A stretch of 64,000 nucleotides of DNA from RYN-230 sp963814645 (GTDB lineage Bacteria > Actinomycetota > Actinomycetes > Streptosporangiales > Streptosporangiaceae). The position numbers and the translations under genes were made by a program. The stretch is from the NCBI GenBank assembly GCA_963814645.1, contig CAWFDX010000004.1, positions 1,798,001 to 1,862,000 on the forward strand. The letters run 5' to 3'. Shown piece by piece: positions 44,758-53,797 of this stretch. The first letter of the stretch is position 1; each line of letters opens with the position of its first letter. The notes under the pieces were generated by a model, which was not told where the DNA came from, made no database searches, and saw nothing but the letters and a program-made list of their open reading frames with translations.

Positions 44758-45239
44758 GGCGGCCGGTGTGGTGGTGGCGGCGGCGGCGGGGGCGGCCCCG
44801 CCGGGACCGGGCCAGGCCAGATCAGCAGCACCGGGCAGGCGGCGTGATCCACCACGAAGCGGGCCGCCTTGCCCAGGCTCTTCGGCCCGGCCGCGGCGCC
44901 CTCGCGGGCCAGCACGAGCAGGGCCGCCCCGCGCGCTGCACCGACCACCTGGTGCTCGGGCCGGCCACGCAGCCGCAGTTGCTGGGCCGGCCGGCCTAGC
45001 CGCTCGGCCGCGGCCGCCAGCACCTGCCCGGCCGCGTCTTCGGCCATCGCCTCCAACTGGGCACCGGGGTCAACCCGGGACCGGCCGAGCAGCGCGGTGA
45101 ACGCGCCATGTGCCGCCTCCAGCGCCGCGGTATCGGTCACGTGCAGCAGCGTCACATCCTGGCCGGCCGGTGCCAGTGACTGCACCGCGTCCACGCACGC
45201 TTGCCAGCTGTCCTCGGTGATCCAGACGAGCACGGTCAT
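44742..45239 (-). CDS. universal stress protein family, with polyproline tail
   Basis: A 165-residue UspA-like protein: MTVLVWITEDSWQACVDAV (first strand and helix, where the usual D follows as E-D), DVTLLHVTDTAALEA and the last strand HAACPVLLIWPG. The ATP-binding G-x2-G-x9-G(S/T) loop is not recognisable, so nucleotide binding is doubtful. After residue 143 comes GPPPPPPPPPHRPPH, which is unlike the family. ATG at 45239. Function is inferred from fold only. Confidence 0.72.
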   Translation of the reverse strand: MTVLVWITEDSWQACVDAVQSLAPAGQDVTLLHVTDTAALEAAHGAFTALLGRSRVDPGAQLEAMAEDAAGQVLAAAAERLGRPAQQLRLRGRPEHQVVGAARGAALLVLAREGAAAGPKSLGKAARFVVDHAACPVLLIWPGPVPAGPPPPPPPPPHRPPHPLE

Positions 45240-45267
45240 GCTGCATAGTGTCCCGCGCCGGCCGCGC

Positions 45268-47078
45268 TTAGGCGGCGCGCTGTGGTGGGCCGTGGCTGTG
45301 CAGGGTGCGGGTGCGGTCGGGGCTGATCGCGGTGATCGTCCCGTCGGCGTGCAGGGTGAGGGTCCAGCCCCACTGGTGCACGGCGATGAGGTGGTGGAAC
45401 GCGCACAACAGCACCAGGTTGTCCAGCTTGGTCGGGCCGCCGCTGGCTTTGGGGGTGAGATGGTGCACCTGGCAGGCGGCGGGTGCGGTGTCGCAGCCCG
45501 GGAAGGCGCAGTGCCGGTCGCGGATGATGACGGCGCGGCGCAGCGCGCCGGTGATCAGGCTGGTGGGGGTGCCGGTGTCCAGCGGCAGGCTGATTGAGGG
45601 GGCCTGGTCGCTGGTGAGGCGGCTGCGCAGGAACGCGGCCAGCCCGCCAGGCCCGGACAGCAGGTCGGCGGCGTGCCGGAGTAGGGTTTCGTGCAGCCGG
45701 GCCAGTGTCGCTGGGTGCAGCGCGGCACGCGGGCCCGGATGGCCAGTGTCCCCGGTGTGGCCGGGCGGGCCGGTGTCGCTGCAGTGGCAGTGGTCTGCGT
45801 CGTGACGGCTGTGATTGCTGTCGTCCTGGCTACCGGTGGGCCCGCGTTCGCAGGTGCAGCCCTCGGCGAGGCCGGCCAGGAGTTCGGCGGCCAGGGCAGC
45901 GAGCGCGGCCTGGTCCACGGTGCCGGTCACGATGGGGGTGATGGCCGCGTCGCAGGCATACGCCTGGGCGGCCCGGCCGGTCAGCCAGCCGGGCTGGCCC
46001 TCGGCGGCCGCCCGTGCGGCCTGCGCGGCCCGGGCCGCCTCCCCAGCCGGCCCGGCGCGGGTGGTGGGTGAGGCGGCCGCGGTCGCGTGGCTGGCGGGTG
46101 GGGTGACCGTGCTCGCCTGGCCGGTGGTGGGTGGGGCGGCTGGGCTGGCCTGAGCGGAGCCGGTGGGCTGGGTGGCCGGGCCGGCGTGGGCGGAGCCGGG
46201 CGGCTGGGTAGCCGGCCCGGACTGGCCGGCCCGCCAGGCGGCCTCGGCGTCGGTGGCGCCGGGCAGGTCGCGGAGTTGGTCTAACGTCAGGTGCAGCTGG
46301 ACCTGGGCGGGCTGCCCGGCCCGGTCGGGCAGGCACCCCGCCCCGATCAGCCGGCGGCACGCTTCCTCCAGGGCGTCGTGGCGGCGCTGCGGCGCGGTCC
46401 GCACATCCTCCGGCCCGGCCTTCTTGCCCAGCGCCTCCAGCACCGCCTGCAAAGCAGCCGCGCACGCCGGGGTCAGATCACCCTCCAGCACTCCGGCACC
46501 GCCGAACGTCAATCCCAGCCGGAGGCGCCGCTCATCAAACCCCTCATCGCCGTGCGGGCCGTCCGGATCGGGGGTAGCGGTGCGGCGGCGCATCTCCTCC
46601 GCCAGCGCGGCCAGGTCCGGCAGCACCCCACCACCCGCCGCCGCGGCCAGCAGAATCTCATCGGCGTCATCGCGGCCGTCCACGGGGAACTGGTCAGTCC
46701 AGGTGCAGATGTGCCGCGCCCACGACGGCGAGATGGCCCCGTCGGCTAACGCGGCGGACACCGCGGGTGGGCGGCCAGGCGTTTCATCCAGCCCACCGCC
46801 CCGGCCGCCGCGCCTTTGGTGATCTGGGTCTGCCACTTCAGCCAGGCCCGCTCGGACTGCTGCCCGTCATCTTCATGGGCGCCGCTCGAGCTGAAGGCGC
46901 CCAGCATCCGGGCATGCGCCGCCGTATACGCCGACTCCGCCTTGGCCAGCTCCCGTAAGCACCCGGCCTGCACCACCCCGGGCAGATCGGCGGCCGGGAC
47001 CTGGTTGAGGAAGGCCAGGCTGGCGCGCAAGCCGGCCAGCGCCTCAGCCACCGTCGCTGGCGGCTGTCCGGTACACAT
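45268..47078 (-). pseudogene. DUF222 / HNH endonuclease (13E12-type), frame broken once
   Basis: Actinobacterial DUF222 protein with C-terminal HNH nuclease, a family present in many copies in mycobacteria (REP13E12). The N-terminal part (ATG 47078, residues 1-104) and the rest run in different frames. One base added to the G run at 46765-46767 gives WMKRLAAHPAVSAALADGA, an uninterrupted family sequence of about 603 residues. The HNH domain near the end reads RHCAFPGC, CQVHHLTPKASGG, LDNLVLLCAFHHLIAVH with all zinc Cys and catalytic His. The middle (about 225-300) is a low-complexity Ala/Thr/Pro stretch. Some relatives are linked to mobile elements; no ends are visible here. Confidence 0.8.
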
Positions 47079-47100
47079 CTGGCCTCACCTCCGATCTAAC

Positions 47101-47116
47101 TCGAATCTACATTCGA
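47101..47116. promoter_or_regulatory. 16-bp palindrome upstream of the DUF222 gene
   Basis: TCGAAT, 4-nt spacer, ATTCGA, in the 107-bp gap shared with the divergent small gene. This gap is clearly more AT-rich than its surroundings and also has the repeats ACAATTTT and GCAATTTT (47133-47170). Confidence 0.4.
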
Positions 47117-47185
47117 CTCTACGAGACCCTACCGACAATTTTCCGGGGCTCGACATGTGGCAATTTTTGTGGCACACTTCATGGC

Positions 47186-47371
47186 ATGGCAACCACCGTG
47201 GAAGAGCTGATGAAGAGCGCGATGGATGCGCGGCGAGTGGCGCAGAACGCGCTCCGGGTGGCGGTCCGCGAGGCCCGGGCCGCGGACTGGTCCTGGGACC
47301 GGATCTCGGCCGCGCTGGGCGGATCACCGAACGGCGAGACGCTGCGCCGCAACTTCGGCGGCGACGAATAG
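47186..47371 (+). CDS. small helix-turn-helix-like protein
   Basis: A 61-residue protein, all-helical by composition. MATTVEELMKSAMDARRVAQNALRVAVREAR is one amphipathic segment (key pattern of Ala/Arg every 3-4 residues), followed by WSWDRISAALGGS and ETLRRNFGG, which looks like a helix-turn-helix of the 'W..I..ALG.S...L...F' kind used in small regulators. I do not recognise a named family. No partner is certain. The GNAT coding sequence begins in another frame just at its stop (47369-47371). Confidence 0.6.
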   Translation: MATTVEELMKSAMDARRVAQNALRVAVREARAADWSWDRISAALGGSPNGETLRRNFGGDE

Positions 47372-47409
47372 ACGGGGTACGCCGGGCCCGGCCGGACGAC
47401 TGGGCCACG

Positions 47410-47883
47410 GTGCGCGACCTGCGGCTGGCCGCGCTGGCCGACGCCCCGGAGGCTTTCGCCGCGACGCTGGCCACCGAGGCCGGCCAGCTGGAAGCGGAGT
47501 GGCGGGCGCGGATCGGCGCCCTGCCCTGGTTCCTCGGCTTCCAGGATGGCCAGCCCGCCGGGCTCATCGCCGCCCTGCCGCCGCGGCCCGGGCCGGACCA
47601 GGACCAGGCATGGCACCTGGTGTCGATGTGGGTCAGCCCGGCCGCCCGGGGCAGCGGGCTGGCCGACCGGCTGGTCGGCGCCGTGACCGGGCACGCCAGC
47701 CAGGCTGGCGCGGCGCAGGTGACGCTGTGGGTGGCGATCGGCAATGAGCGGGCCCGGGCGTTCTACCGGCGGATGGGGTTCACGCCGACCGGGCGGCGGC
47801 AGGTATACCCGCGGCCCGGCGCGGCCGGCCTGGACGAGGAGGAGTTCGCCTGCCCGCTGTCAGATCCGCAGCGCGGCCCATAG
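47410..47883 (+). CDS. GNAT family N-acetyltransferase
   Basis: A GNAT with LAALADAPEAFAATLA, the acetyl-CoA block MWVSPAARGSGLADRLV (R-x2-G-x-G/A pattern) and LWVAIGNERARAFYRRMGFTPTGRRQVYP (motif B, key residues N..A..FY..MGF). The expected first strand (VRRARPDDWATVRDLRL) begins at about 47377, but no ATG/GTG/TTG precedes it in frame without overlapping the small gene upstream. The first usable start is GTG 47410, which would cut the strand. Either an atypical start (ATA 47368) or a sequence error is possible. Ends 24 bp inside the convergent permease gene. Confidence 0.72.
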   Translation: MRDLRLAALADAPEAFAATLATEAGQLEAEWRARIGALPWFLGFQDGQPAGLIAALPPRPGPDQDQAWHLVSMWVSPAARGSGLADRLVGAVTGHASQAGAAQVTLWVAIGNERARAFYRRMGFTPTGRRQVYPRPGAAGLDEEEFACPLSDPQRGP

Positions 47884-49125
47884 TGCCAGCGTGGCCAGGA
47901 CCAGTCCGGCGGGCACAGTGAGCAGGCCGAGCCGGGTGAACTCGGCCAGCCCGACGTCGTGATCCCGGTCAGCCAGCAGGCGCCGCCAGAGCAGCGTGGC
48001 CAGCGAGCCCGCATAGCTGAGGTTGGGGCCGATGTTGACCCCGATCAGCGCGGCCAGCACCGGCCCGGGCCCGGCGGTGCCCAGCACGGACAGCAGCACC
48101 AGGATGGCGGGCAGGTTGTTCACCAGGTTGGCCAGCACGGCGGCCAGGCCGGCGATAGCCAGCAGGGTGGGCAGCGTGGAACCGGCCGGGATCAGGTGGC
48201 CGATGGCGGCGCCCAGCCCGTTGCGCACCACGGCCGCCACCACGAGGCCCAGGCCCAGCACGAACAGCAGGAACGGGATGCCGATGGCCTGGGCCAGGTC
48301 GGCCGGCGTCTCGGTGCGCCGGGCCAGGCCGCGGACGGCCAGCAGGCACGCACCGCCGGCTGCGGCCCAGGCCGGGTTCAGGCCGGCCAGCGAGGTGGCC
48401 ACGAAGCCGGCCAGCGTGGCGGCCACGGTGAGCAGCGCGAACCGGGGCAGCCGGGGCGCCGGGCGGTGCACCGGCTGCCCGGGCACGGCCAGGTCGGCGG
48501 CGAAGAACCAGCGGAACGCCACGTACTCCACCGCAATCGCGGCCAGCCAGGGCAGCGCCATCAGCGCGCCGAACCGGAGCAGGGTCAGCCCGGCCACGGT
48601 GAACGCCAGCAGGTTGGTCAGGTTGGACACCGGGAGCAGCAGCGACGCCGAGTTGGCCAGGTGGGTGCAGGCGTAGACCGGCGGCTTGAGGCGCACCCGG
48701 AGCCGGACCGCCGTGTCGTGCACGACCGGGGTGAGCAGCACCACCGTGGTGTCCAGGCTGAGCACCGCGGTGGTCACCGAGGCGAGGCCGAACACGCCGC
48801 GGAGCAGCCGCACCGGGGCACCCCGGCTGGCCCGGGCCAGCCGGGCCGCGGCCGCGCTGAACAGGCCCTCCTGCTGGCAGAGGTAGCCCAGCACCAGGAC
48901 CGCGCCGAGGAAACCGAGCACCGGCAGCAGCCGCCGGGCCGCATCGCCCGCCTGGTGCAGCGGCAGCGCCCCGGTGACCACCACGATCAGGGCCGCGGGC
49001 ACGGCCACCGCGGCATCGGGCACCCGGCTGGGCCGGATGATCGCGGTCAGCAGCACCGCGGCCAGCAGCACGCAGGACACTGCCTCGGCAGCGGGGCCAT
49101 GGAGCACCCCTGGGACGATACCCAC
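47860..49125 (-). CDS. ArsB/NhaD-type (ion transporter superfamily) permease
   Basis: A 421-residue membrane protein with about 11-12 hydrophobic segments. Family signs are the repeated TTAVLSLDTTVVLLTPVV (near residue 117) and NLVNNLPAILVLLSV (near 322), the two symmetric hairpin motifs (D-T and N-N-L-P) of ArsB/CitM/NhaD transporters. Substrate may be arsenite, dicarboxylate or sodium. No ArsR, ArsC or other resistance gene adjoins, so arsenite is not supported by context. GTG at 49125. Convergent with the GNAT gene. Confidence 0.83.
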   Translation of the reverse strand: MGIVPGVLHGPAAEAVSCVLLAAVLLTAIIRPSRVPDAAVAVPAALIVVVTGALPLHQAGDAARRLLPVLGFLGAVLVLGYLCQQEGLFSAAAARLARASRGAPVRLLRGVFGLASVTTAVLSLDTTVVLLTPVVHDTAVRLRVRLKPPVYACTHLANSASLLLPVSNLTNLLAFTVAGLTLLRFGALMALPWLAAIAVEYVAFRWFFAADLAVPGQPVHRPAPRLPRFALLTVAATLAGFVATSLAGLNPAWAAAGGACLLAVRGLARRTETPADLAQAIGIPFLLFVLGLGLVVAAVVRNGLGAAIGHLIPAGSTLPTLLAIAGLAAVLANLVNNLPAILVLLSVLGTAGPGPVLAALIGVNIGPNLSYAGSLATLLWRRLLADRDHDVGLAEFTRLGLLTVPAGLVLATLALWAALRI

Positions 49126-49160
49126 CCGGAGTGCGCAGGGAGGCGGTGGAGCCTGGCAAG

Positions 49161-50093
49161 ATGACCCAGGTGGGCTCGCTTATGCTGCTCGACACCGCGT
49201 CGCTGTACTACCGCGCGTTCTACGGCGTGCCAGACACGCTGACCGCCCCGGACGGGACGCCGGTGAACGCGGTCCGCGGCCTGCTGGACATGATCGCCCG
49301 GCTGGTCCGGGCGCGGCCGCCCGGTGCGCTGGTGGCCTGCCTGGACGCGGACTGGCGGCCCGCCTTCCGGGTGGCCGCCATCCCGTCGTACAAGACGCAC
49401 CGGGCCCGCCCGGACGGCACCGAGGAGGAGCCGCCCACGCTCACCCCGCAGATCCCGGTGATCGAAGAGGTGCTCCGGGCGATGGGCATCGCCACCGCGG
49501 CCGCGGCCGGGTTCGAGGCGGACGACGTCATCGGCACACTCACCGCGCGGTCGGCCGGGCCGGTCGACGTGGTCACCGGCGACCGTGACCTGTTCCAGTT
49601 GGTGGACGACCGGCGGCCGGTCCAGATCGTGTACACCGCCCGCGGCCTGACCAAGCTGGACGTGGTGGACGAGGCCGCGGTGACCCAGCGGTACGGCATC
49701 CCGGGGCGGGCCTACGCCGACTTCGCCGTGCTGCGCGGCGACCCCAGCGACGGCCTGCCCGGCGTGCCCGGGGTGGGGGAGAAGACGGCCGCGGCGCTGA
49801 TCCAGGCGTTCGGCACCATCGACGCGATCACCGATGCGCTGGACCGCGGGCACGGTGGCTTCCCCAAGGGCAGCCGGGCCAAGGTCGCGGCGGCGCGGGA
49901 TTACCTGGCCGTCGCCATGCCGGTGGTCCGGGTCGCGCCGGACGCACCAGTGCCCGAGGTGTCCGGTGCGCTGCCCGCCGCGCCCGCCGACCCGGCCCGG
50001 CTGGACGCGCTCGACGAGCGCTGGGATCTGGGCTCCTCGCTGCGCCGGGCGGTCAGTTCGCTGGGCGACGCCGCGCGTGTCACAAAACCCTGA
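49161..50093 (+). CDS. 5'-3' exonuclease (PolA N-terminal-like)
   Basis: A 310-residue flap/5' nuclease like mycobacterial Rv2090, homologous to the N-terminal domain of DNA polymerase I. Metal-binding acids: LLDTASLYYRAF (Asp near residue 8), ACLDADW, GFEADDVIGTL (two Asp near 120), VVTGDRDLFQLVD and the H3TH motif region GDPSDGLPGVPGVGEKTAAALIQAFG near 205. Stand-alone copies process DNA or RNA flaps. ATG 49161 has GGTGGAGCC upstream, and the preceding gene is divergent. Confidence 0.9.
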   Translation: MTQVGSLMLLDTASLYYRAFYGVPDTLTAPDGTPVNAVRGLLDMIARLVRARPPGALVACLDADWRPAFRVAAIPSYKTHRARPDGTEEEPPTLTPQIPVIEEVLRAMGIATAAAAGFEADDVIGTLTARSAGPVDVVTGDRDLFQLVDDRRPVQIVYTARGLTKLDVVDEAAVTQRYGIPGRAYADFAVLRGDPSDGLPGVPGVGEKTAAALIQAFGTIDAITDALDRGHGGFPKGSRAKVAAARDYLAVAMPVVRVAPDAPVPEVSGALPAAPADPARLDALDERWDLGSSLRRAVSSLGDAARVTKP

Positions 50094-50973
50094 GTGCCAC
50101 CAGGCAGGTGTCGTCTTCCGAGTCGGTCGAGCTGAGTGCGTCGAGCACGGCCGCGATGAGCTGCTCCGGGTCGGAGATGCCCGCCGCGGCCCGGGCCAGC
50201 ATGCTGAGCCCTTCGTCCAACGGCCGGTTCCGCCGCTCCACCAGCCCGTCGCTGTACAGCAGCACGATGTCGGCCGGTTCCAGCCGTACGGTCATCGCGT
50301 CGTAGCCGCCGCGACCCGCGCCGAGCAGGATGCCGGCCGGCTGGCCGAGCGGGCGGGCGGAGCTGCCGCGGACCAGCAGCGGCGGCGGATGGCCGGCCTG
50401 GGCCCAGGTCAGGTCCCGGCTCTCCGGGTCGAAGTAGCCGGCCATGACCGAAGCGGTGTGCTCCGGCGCCACGTGATGGACCAGGTCGTTCAGCCAGCCG
50501 ACGAGGCGCTCGGGTGACGCGCCGGTGATGGCCAGCCCGGCCAGCGCGCCGCGCAGCCGGGCCATCCCGGCCGCGGCGTCCAGCCCGTGCCCGGCCACGT
50601 CGCCGATGGCGAGCAGCACGCTGCCGCCCGGCATCTCCGCGGTGATGTACCAGTCACCGCCGACCCGGCTGTCCGCCGACGCGGGCAGGTAGCGCACCAC
50701 CGCGCGCAGGCCGGGCAGGTCGAACGGGGCCTCGTGCAGCGGCAGGATGGCGCGCTGCAGCTCCAGGGTGACGTGCCGTTCCTGCAGTAATGCGGCGGCC
50801 AGCGCGGTCGGGTCGCCGGGGGCCCGCTCGGTGTGCCGCGGGCGGAGCGTGAACGGCCCGGACGCGGCCGCGAACGCGGACCGGGCGGCGGCGCGGTCGG
50901 CAGCGGCCTGATCCATTCCGGCGGCGCCGCCGGGCTCCAATGGTGCTGGGGAACTAACGATCTCTGGAGTCAT
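50080..50973 (-). CDS. PP2C-type SpoIIE phosphatase
   Basis: A 297-residue serine phosphatase of the SpoIIE/RsbU class. After about 70 residues without clear domain comes the catalytic domain: VGGDWYI, GDVAGHG (metal-binding Asp), AGHPPPLLV, DIVLLYSDGLVERRN and SEDDTCLVALRV, the acidic metal sites being intact. Family members dephosphorylate anti-anti-sigma factors. No such partner is in the window. The start is placed at ATG 50973 because a 15-codon leader ORF ends in TGA overlapping it (ATGA). TTG 51006 and ATG 50985 are in-frame alternatives without ribosome sites. Confidence 0.84.
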   Translation of the reverse strand: MTPEIVSSPAPLEPGGAAGMDQAAADRAAARSAFAAASGPFTLRPRHTERAPGDPTALAAALLQERHVTLELQRAILPLHEAPFDLPGLRAVVRYLPASADSRVGGDWYITAEMPGGSVLLAIGDVAGHGLDAAAGMARLRGALAGLAITGASPERLVGWLNDLVHHVAPEHTASVMAGYFDPESRDLTWAQAGHPPPLLVRGSSARPLGQPAGILLGAGRGGYDAMTVRLEPADIVLLYSDGLVERRNRPLDEGLSMLARAAAGISDPEQLIAAVLDALSSTDSEDDTCLVALRVL

Positions 50974-51017
50974 CGCCGTTCGCATGAGTGAGCTGAGGTA
51001 CACCAAGAGTGAAGCAT
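50970..51017 (-). CDS. 15-residue leader ORF coupled to the phosphatase
   Basis: ATG 51017 with AGGAG (51026-51030, 8 nt spacing) encodes MLHSWCTSAHSCERR and stops with TGA sharing bases with the phosphatase ATG at 50973. The phosphatase start has no ribosome site of its own, so translation may depend on ribosomes that finish the leader. The peptide has two Cys, two His and one Trp. Short ORFs occur by chance in GC-rich DNA, but site, spacing and overlap together favour function. Confidence 0.42.
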   Translation of the reverse strand: MLHSWCTSAHSCERR

Positions 51018-51045
51018 GACGGGCACTCCTGTCTAGATGGGGACA

Positions 51046-51055
51046 GGGTGCACCC
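51046..51055. promoter_or_regulatory. 10-bp palindrome in the phosphatase promoter region
   Basis: GGGTGCACCC, perfect, about 28 bp upstream of the leader ORF start. Next to it, CCCTAAA occurs twice (51053-51059, 51076-51082), the second inside the small hairpin CCCCC/TAAA/GGGGG at 51074-51087. Confidence 0.35.
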
Positions 51056-51151
51056 TAAACAGGGAGGACGTAGCCCCCTAAAGGGGGAGACAGCCGCCCC
51101 GCTCCCTCAGCTGAACTCTACCCGGCGGCATGATCGCGAGCCGGTGGTGGG

Positions 51152-52372
<1,221 letters not shown>

Positions 52373-52506
52373 CGGCGCGCTCCACCGGTCCCGGGGCAGC
52401 GCCGCTCCGCCGCGGCACCGCATCTGGCGGGCAGCGTAACCGGCAAACCAGGCCGGAGTTAAGGCAGGCCGGACATCCTGTTACCGGAGCGTAAAGCCCG
52501 TTATCA

Positions 52507-52519
52507 GGCCGTTACGGCC
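52507..52519. promoter_or_regulatory. palindromic site CCGTWACGG, copy 1
   Basis: GGCCGT, one base, ACGGCC; core CCGTTACGG at 52509-52517. It lies 41 bp, about four helical turns, upstream of a second copy of the core. Likely operator of the adjacent Lrp gene. Confidence 0.5.
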
Positions 52520-52547
52520 GGAGGGGCGGAGGTGGCCGGTTGCGGAC

Positions 52548-52553
52548 TACCGT
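52548..52553 (+). promoter_or_regulatory. -10 box, leaderless Lrp gene
   Basis: TACCGT followed by 6 nt and GTG at 52560. Confidence 0.45.
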
Positions 52554-52558
52554 AACGG
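52550..52558. promoter_or_regulatory. palindromic site CCGTWACGG, copy 2
   Basis: CCGTAACGG overlaps the -10 box and presumed transcription start of the Lrp gene, a position suited to repression. Confidence 0.5.
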
Positions 52559-52559
52559 G

Positions 52560-53081
52560 GTGGAAGACATTGACCGGAGGATCATCACGCTGCTCTGCCG
52601 CGATGGCCGGATCAGCTTCACCGAGCTGTCCCGGCAGACCGGGCTATCCGTGTCCGCCACGCATCAGCGGGTGCGGCGGCTGGAGCGGCGCGGGGTGATC
52701 AAGGGATATGCCGCGCTAATCGACCCCGCGGGCGCCGGGCTGCCGCTGACCGCGTTCATCTCGATCAAGCCGTTCGACCCCGCGGCGCCGGATGACGCCC
52801 CGGAACGGCTGGCCCACCTGACCGCCATCGAGGCCTGCCACAGCGTGGCCGGCGACGAGAACTACATCCTCAAGGTCCGCGTCGCCTCGCCGGCCGAACT
52901 GGAGGACCTGCTGCAGCAGATCCGGGCGGCGGCCGGGGTGTCCACCCGGACCACGATCGTGCTCAGCACGCCATACGAGAACCGGCCGCCGGAGCTGGAC
53001 AGCCGGCAAACCCTGGACATGGCCGCGGACCAGGGCGGGGACGCCGACGAGGACGACCCGGAGATCGCGGATCAGGCTTAA
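52560..53081 (+). CDS. Lrp/AsnC family transcriptional regulator
   Basis: A 173-residue regulator. The N-terminal HTH (DIDRRIITLLCRDGRISFTELSRQTGLS in two parts; recognition helix around SATHQRVRRLERRGVIKGY) is followed by the RAM domain (residues about 65-140, with IEACHSVAGDENYILKVRV). The acidic 35-residue tail is unusual. It probably binds amino acids or related ligands. Divergent from msiK and leaderless from GTG 52560. Stop overlaps the TetR stop by 3 bp. Confidence 0.9.
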   Translation: MEDIDRRIITLLCRDGRISFTELSRQTGLSVSATHQRVRRLERRGVIKGYAALIDPAGAGLPLTAFISIKPFDPAAPDDAPERLAHLTAIEACHSVAGDENYILKVRVASPAELEDLLQQIRAAAGVSTRTTIVLSTPYENRPPELDSRQTLDMAADQGGDADEDDPEIADQA

Positions 53082-53671
53082 TCGGCGGGCTGCGGACGGA
53101 GCCCGGCCAGCAGCACGGACATCAGCCGCTCACCCTGGTCCGGGTGCGAGTACGGCAGGTCGGCGGCGATGGCCAGGGCATGCGACATCCGGAGTAGGTC
53201 GATGGCGTCCACGTCGCCACGGACCTGGCCGGTGCGCTGCGCCTCGGCCAGCAGCTTGGTGGCCGCCTCGCGGACCATGGTGCTGCACGACGTGGCCACC
53301 TCGGACGACTTGTTCGGCCCGGACATCAGCGAGCTGGACAGGTTTTTCTTGGTAGTGGCGAACGCCATCAGCGCCCGCAGCCAGCGCTCCAGCGCCTGCT
53401 CCGGCGGGGCTTCCTCGTGCAGTTCGCGGGCCACCGCGCACAGCTCCTCCACCTGGTCCCGGTAGACCGCCTCGAGCAGCGCCTGGCGGGTCGGGAAGTG
53501 CCGGTACAGGGTGCCGATGCCGACCCCGGCCCGGCGCGCGATCTCATCCAGCGACGCGTCATCCGCGCCGCGCTCGGCGTAGACCTGCAGCGCCGCGTCC
53601 AGCAGCCGCTGCCGGTTGCGCCGCGCATCGGCGCGCATGGCCGTCCCGGCCGGGGTGCCTGTCGCGCTCAT
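53078..53671 (-). CDS. TetR family repressor of the adjacent MFS pump
   Basis: A 197-residue TetR regulator. The HTH spans about residues 15-62 (RQRLLDAALQVYAERGADDASLDEIARRAGVGIGTLYRHFPTRQAL; key blocks DEIARRAGVGIGTLYRHF), and the rest is a helical ligand-binding domain. ATG 53671 is chosen as the first Met before the HTH; the long upstream frame to 53866 covers the operators and is not used. The divergent pump gene and two inverted repeats in between indicate drug-inducible autorepression. Confidence 0.9.
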   Translation of the reverse strand: MSATGTPAGTAMRADARRNRQRLLDAALQVYAERGADDASLDEIARRAGVGIGTLYRHFPTRQALLEAVYRDQVEELCAVARELHEEAPPEQALERWLRALMAFATTKKNLSSSLMSGPNKSSEVATSCSTMVREAATKLLAEAQRTGQVRGDVDAIDLLRMSHALAIAADLPYSHPDQGERLMSVLLAGLRPQPAD

Positions 53672-53702
53672 CCCATCACCCAGATAAAAAGAAGTTGCTA
53701 AC

Positions 53703-53717
53703 CGGAGGGTTCCTCCG
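53703..53717. promoter_or_regulatory. TetR operator candidate 1
   Basis: CGGAGG, 3 nt, CCTCCG. Directly followed by TATATT (53718-53723), the likely -10 box of the pump gene. Confidence 0.5.
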
Positions 53718-53722
53718 TATAT

Positions 53723-53745
53723 TAATCGGAGACGGACTCCGATTA
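53723..53745. promoter_or_regulatory. TetR operator candidate 2
   Basis: TAATCGGAG, 5 nt, CTCCGATTA: a perfect 9-bp inverted repeat sharing the CGGAG half-site with candidate 1. Together they flank the pump promoter. Confidence 0.65.
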
Positions 53746-53797
53746 GTCCCGCAAGCTTACCTCTGATGGCTCCAGACACCAAGCTCAGGAGACACGC

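Noticed and set aside
47860..49125. Arsenic resistance operon
   Set aside because: The permease has the ArsB/NhaD fold, but no arsR, arsC or arsA gene adjoins. The ArsR-like gene at 63493 is 14 kb away and paired with a mannosidase.
51053..51090. CCCTAAA repeats resembling telomere units
   Set aside because: Only two copies, 23 bp apart, in a promoter region of a bacterial chromosome. Better seen as part of local palindromes.
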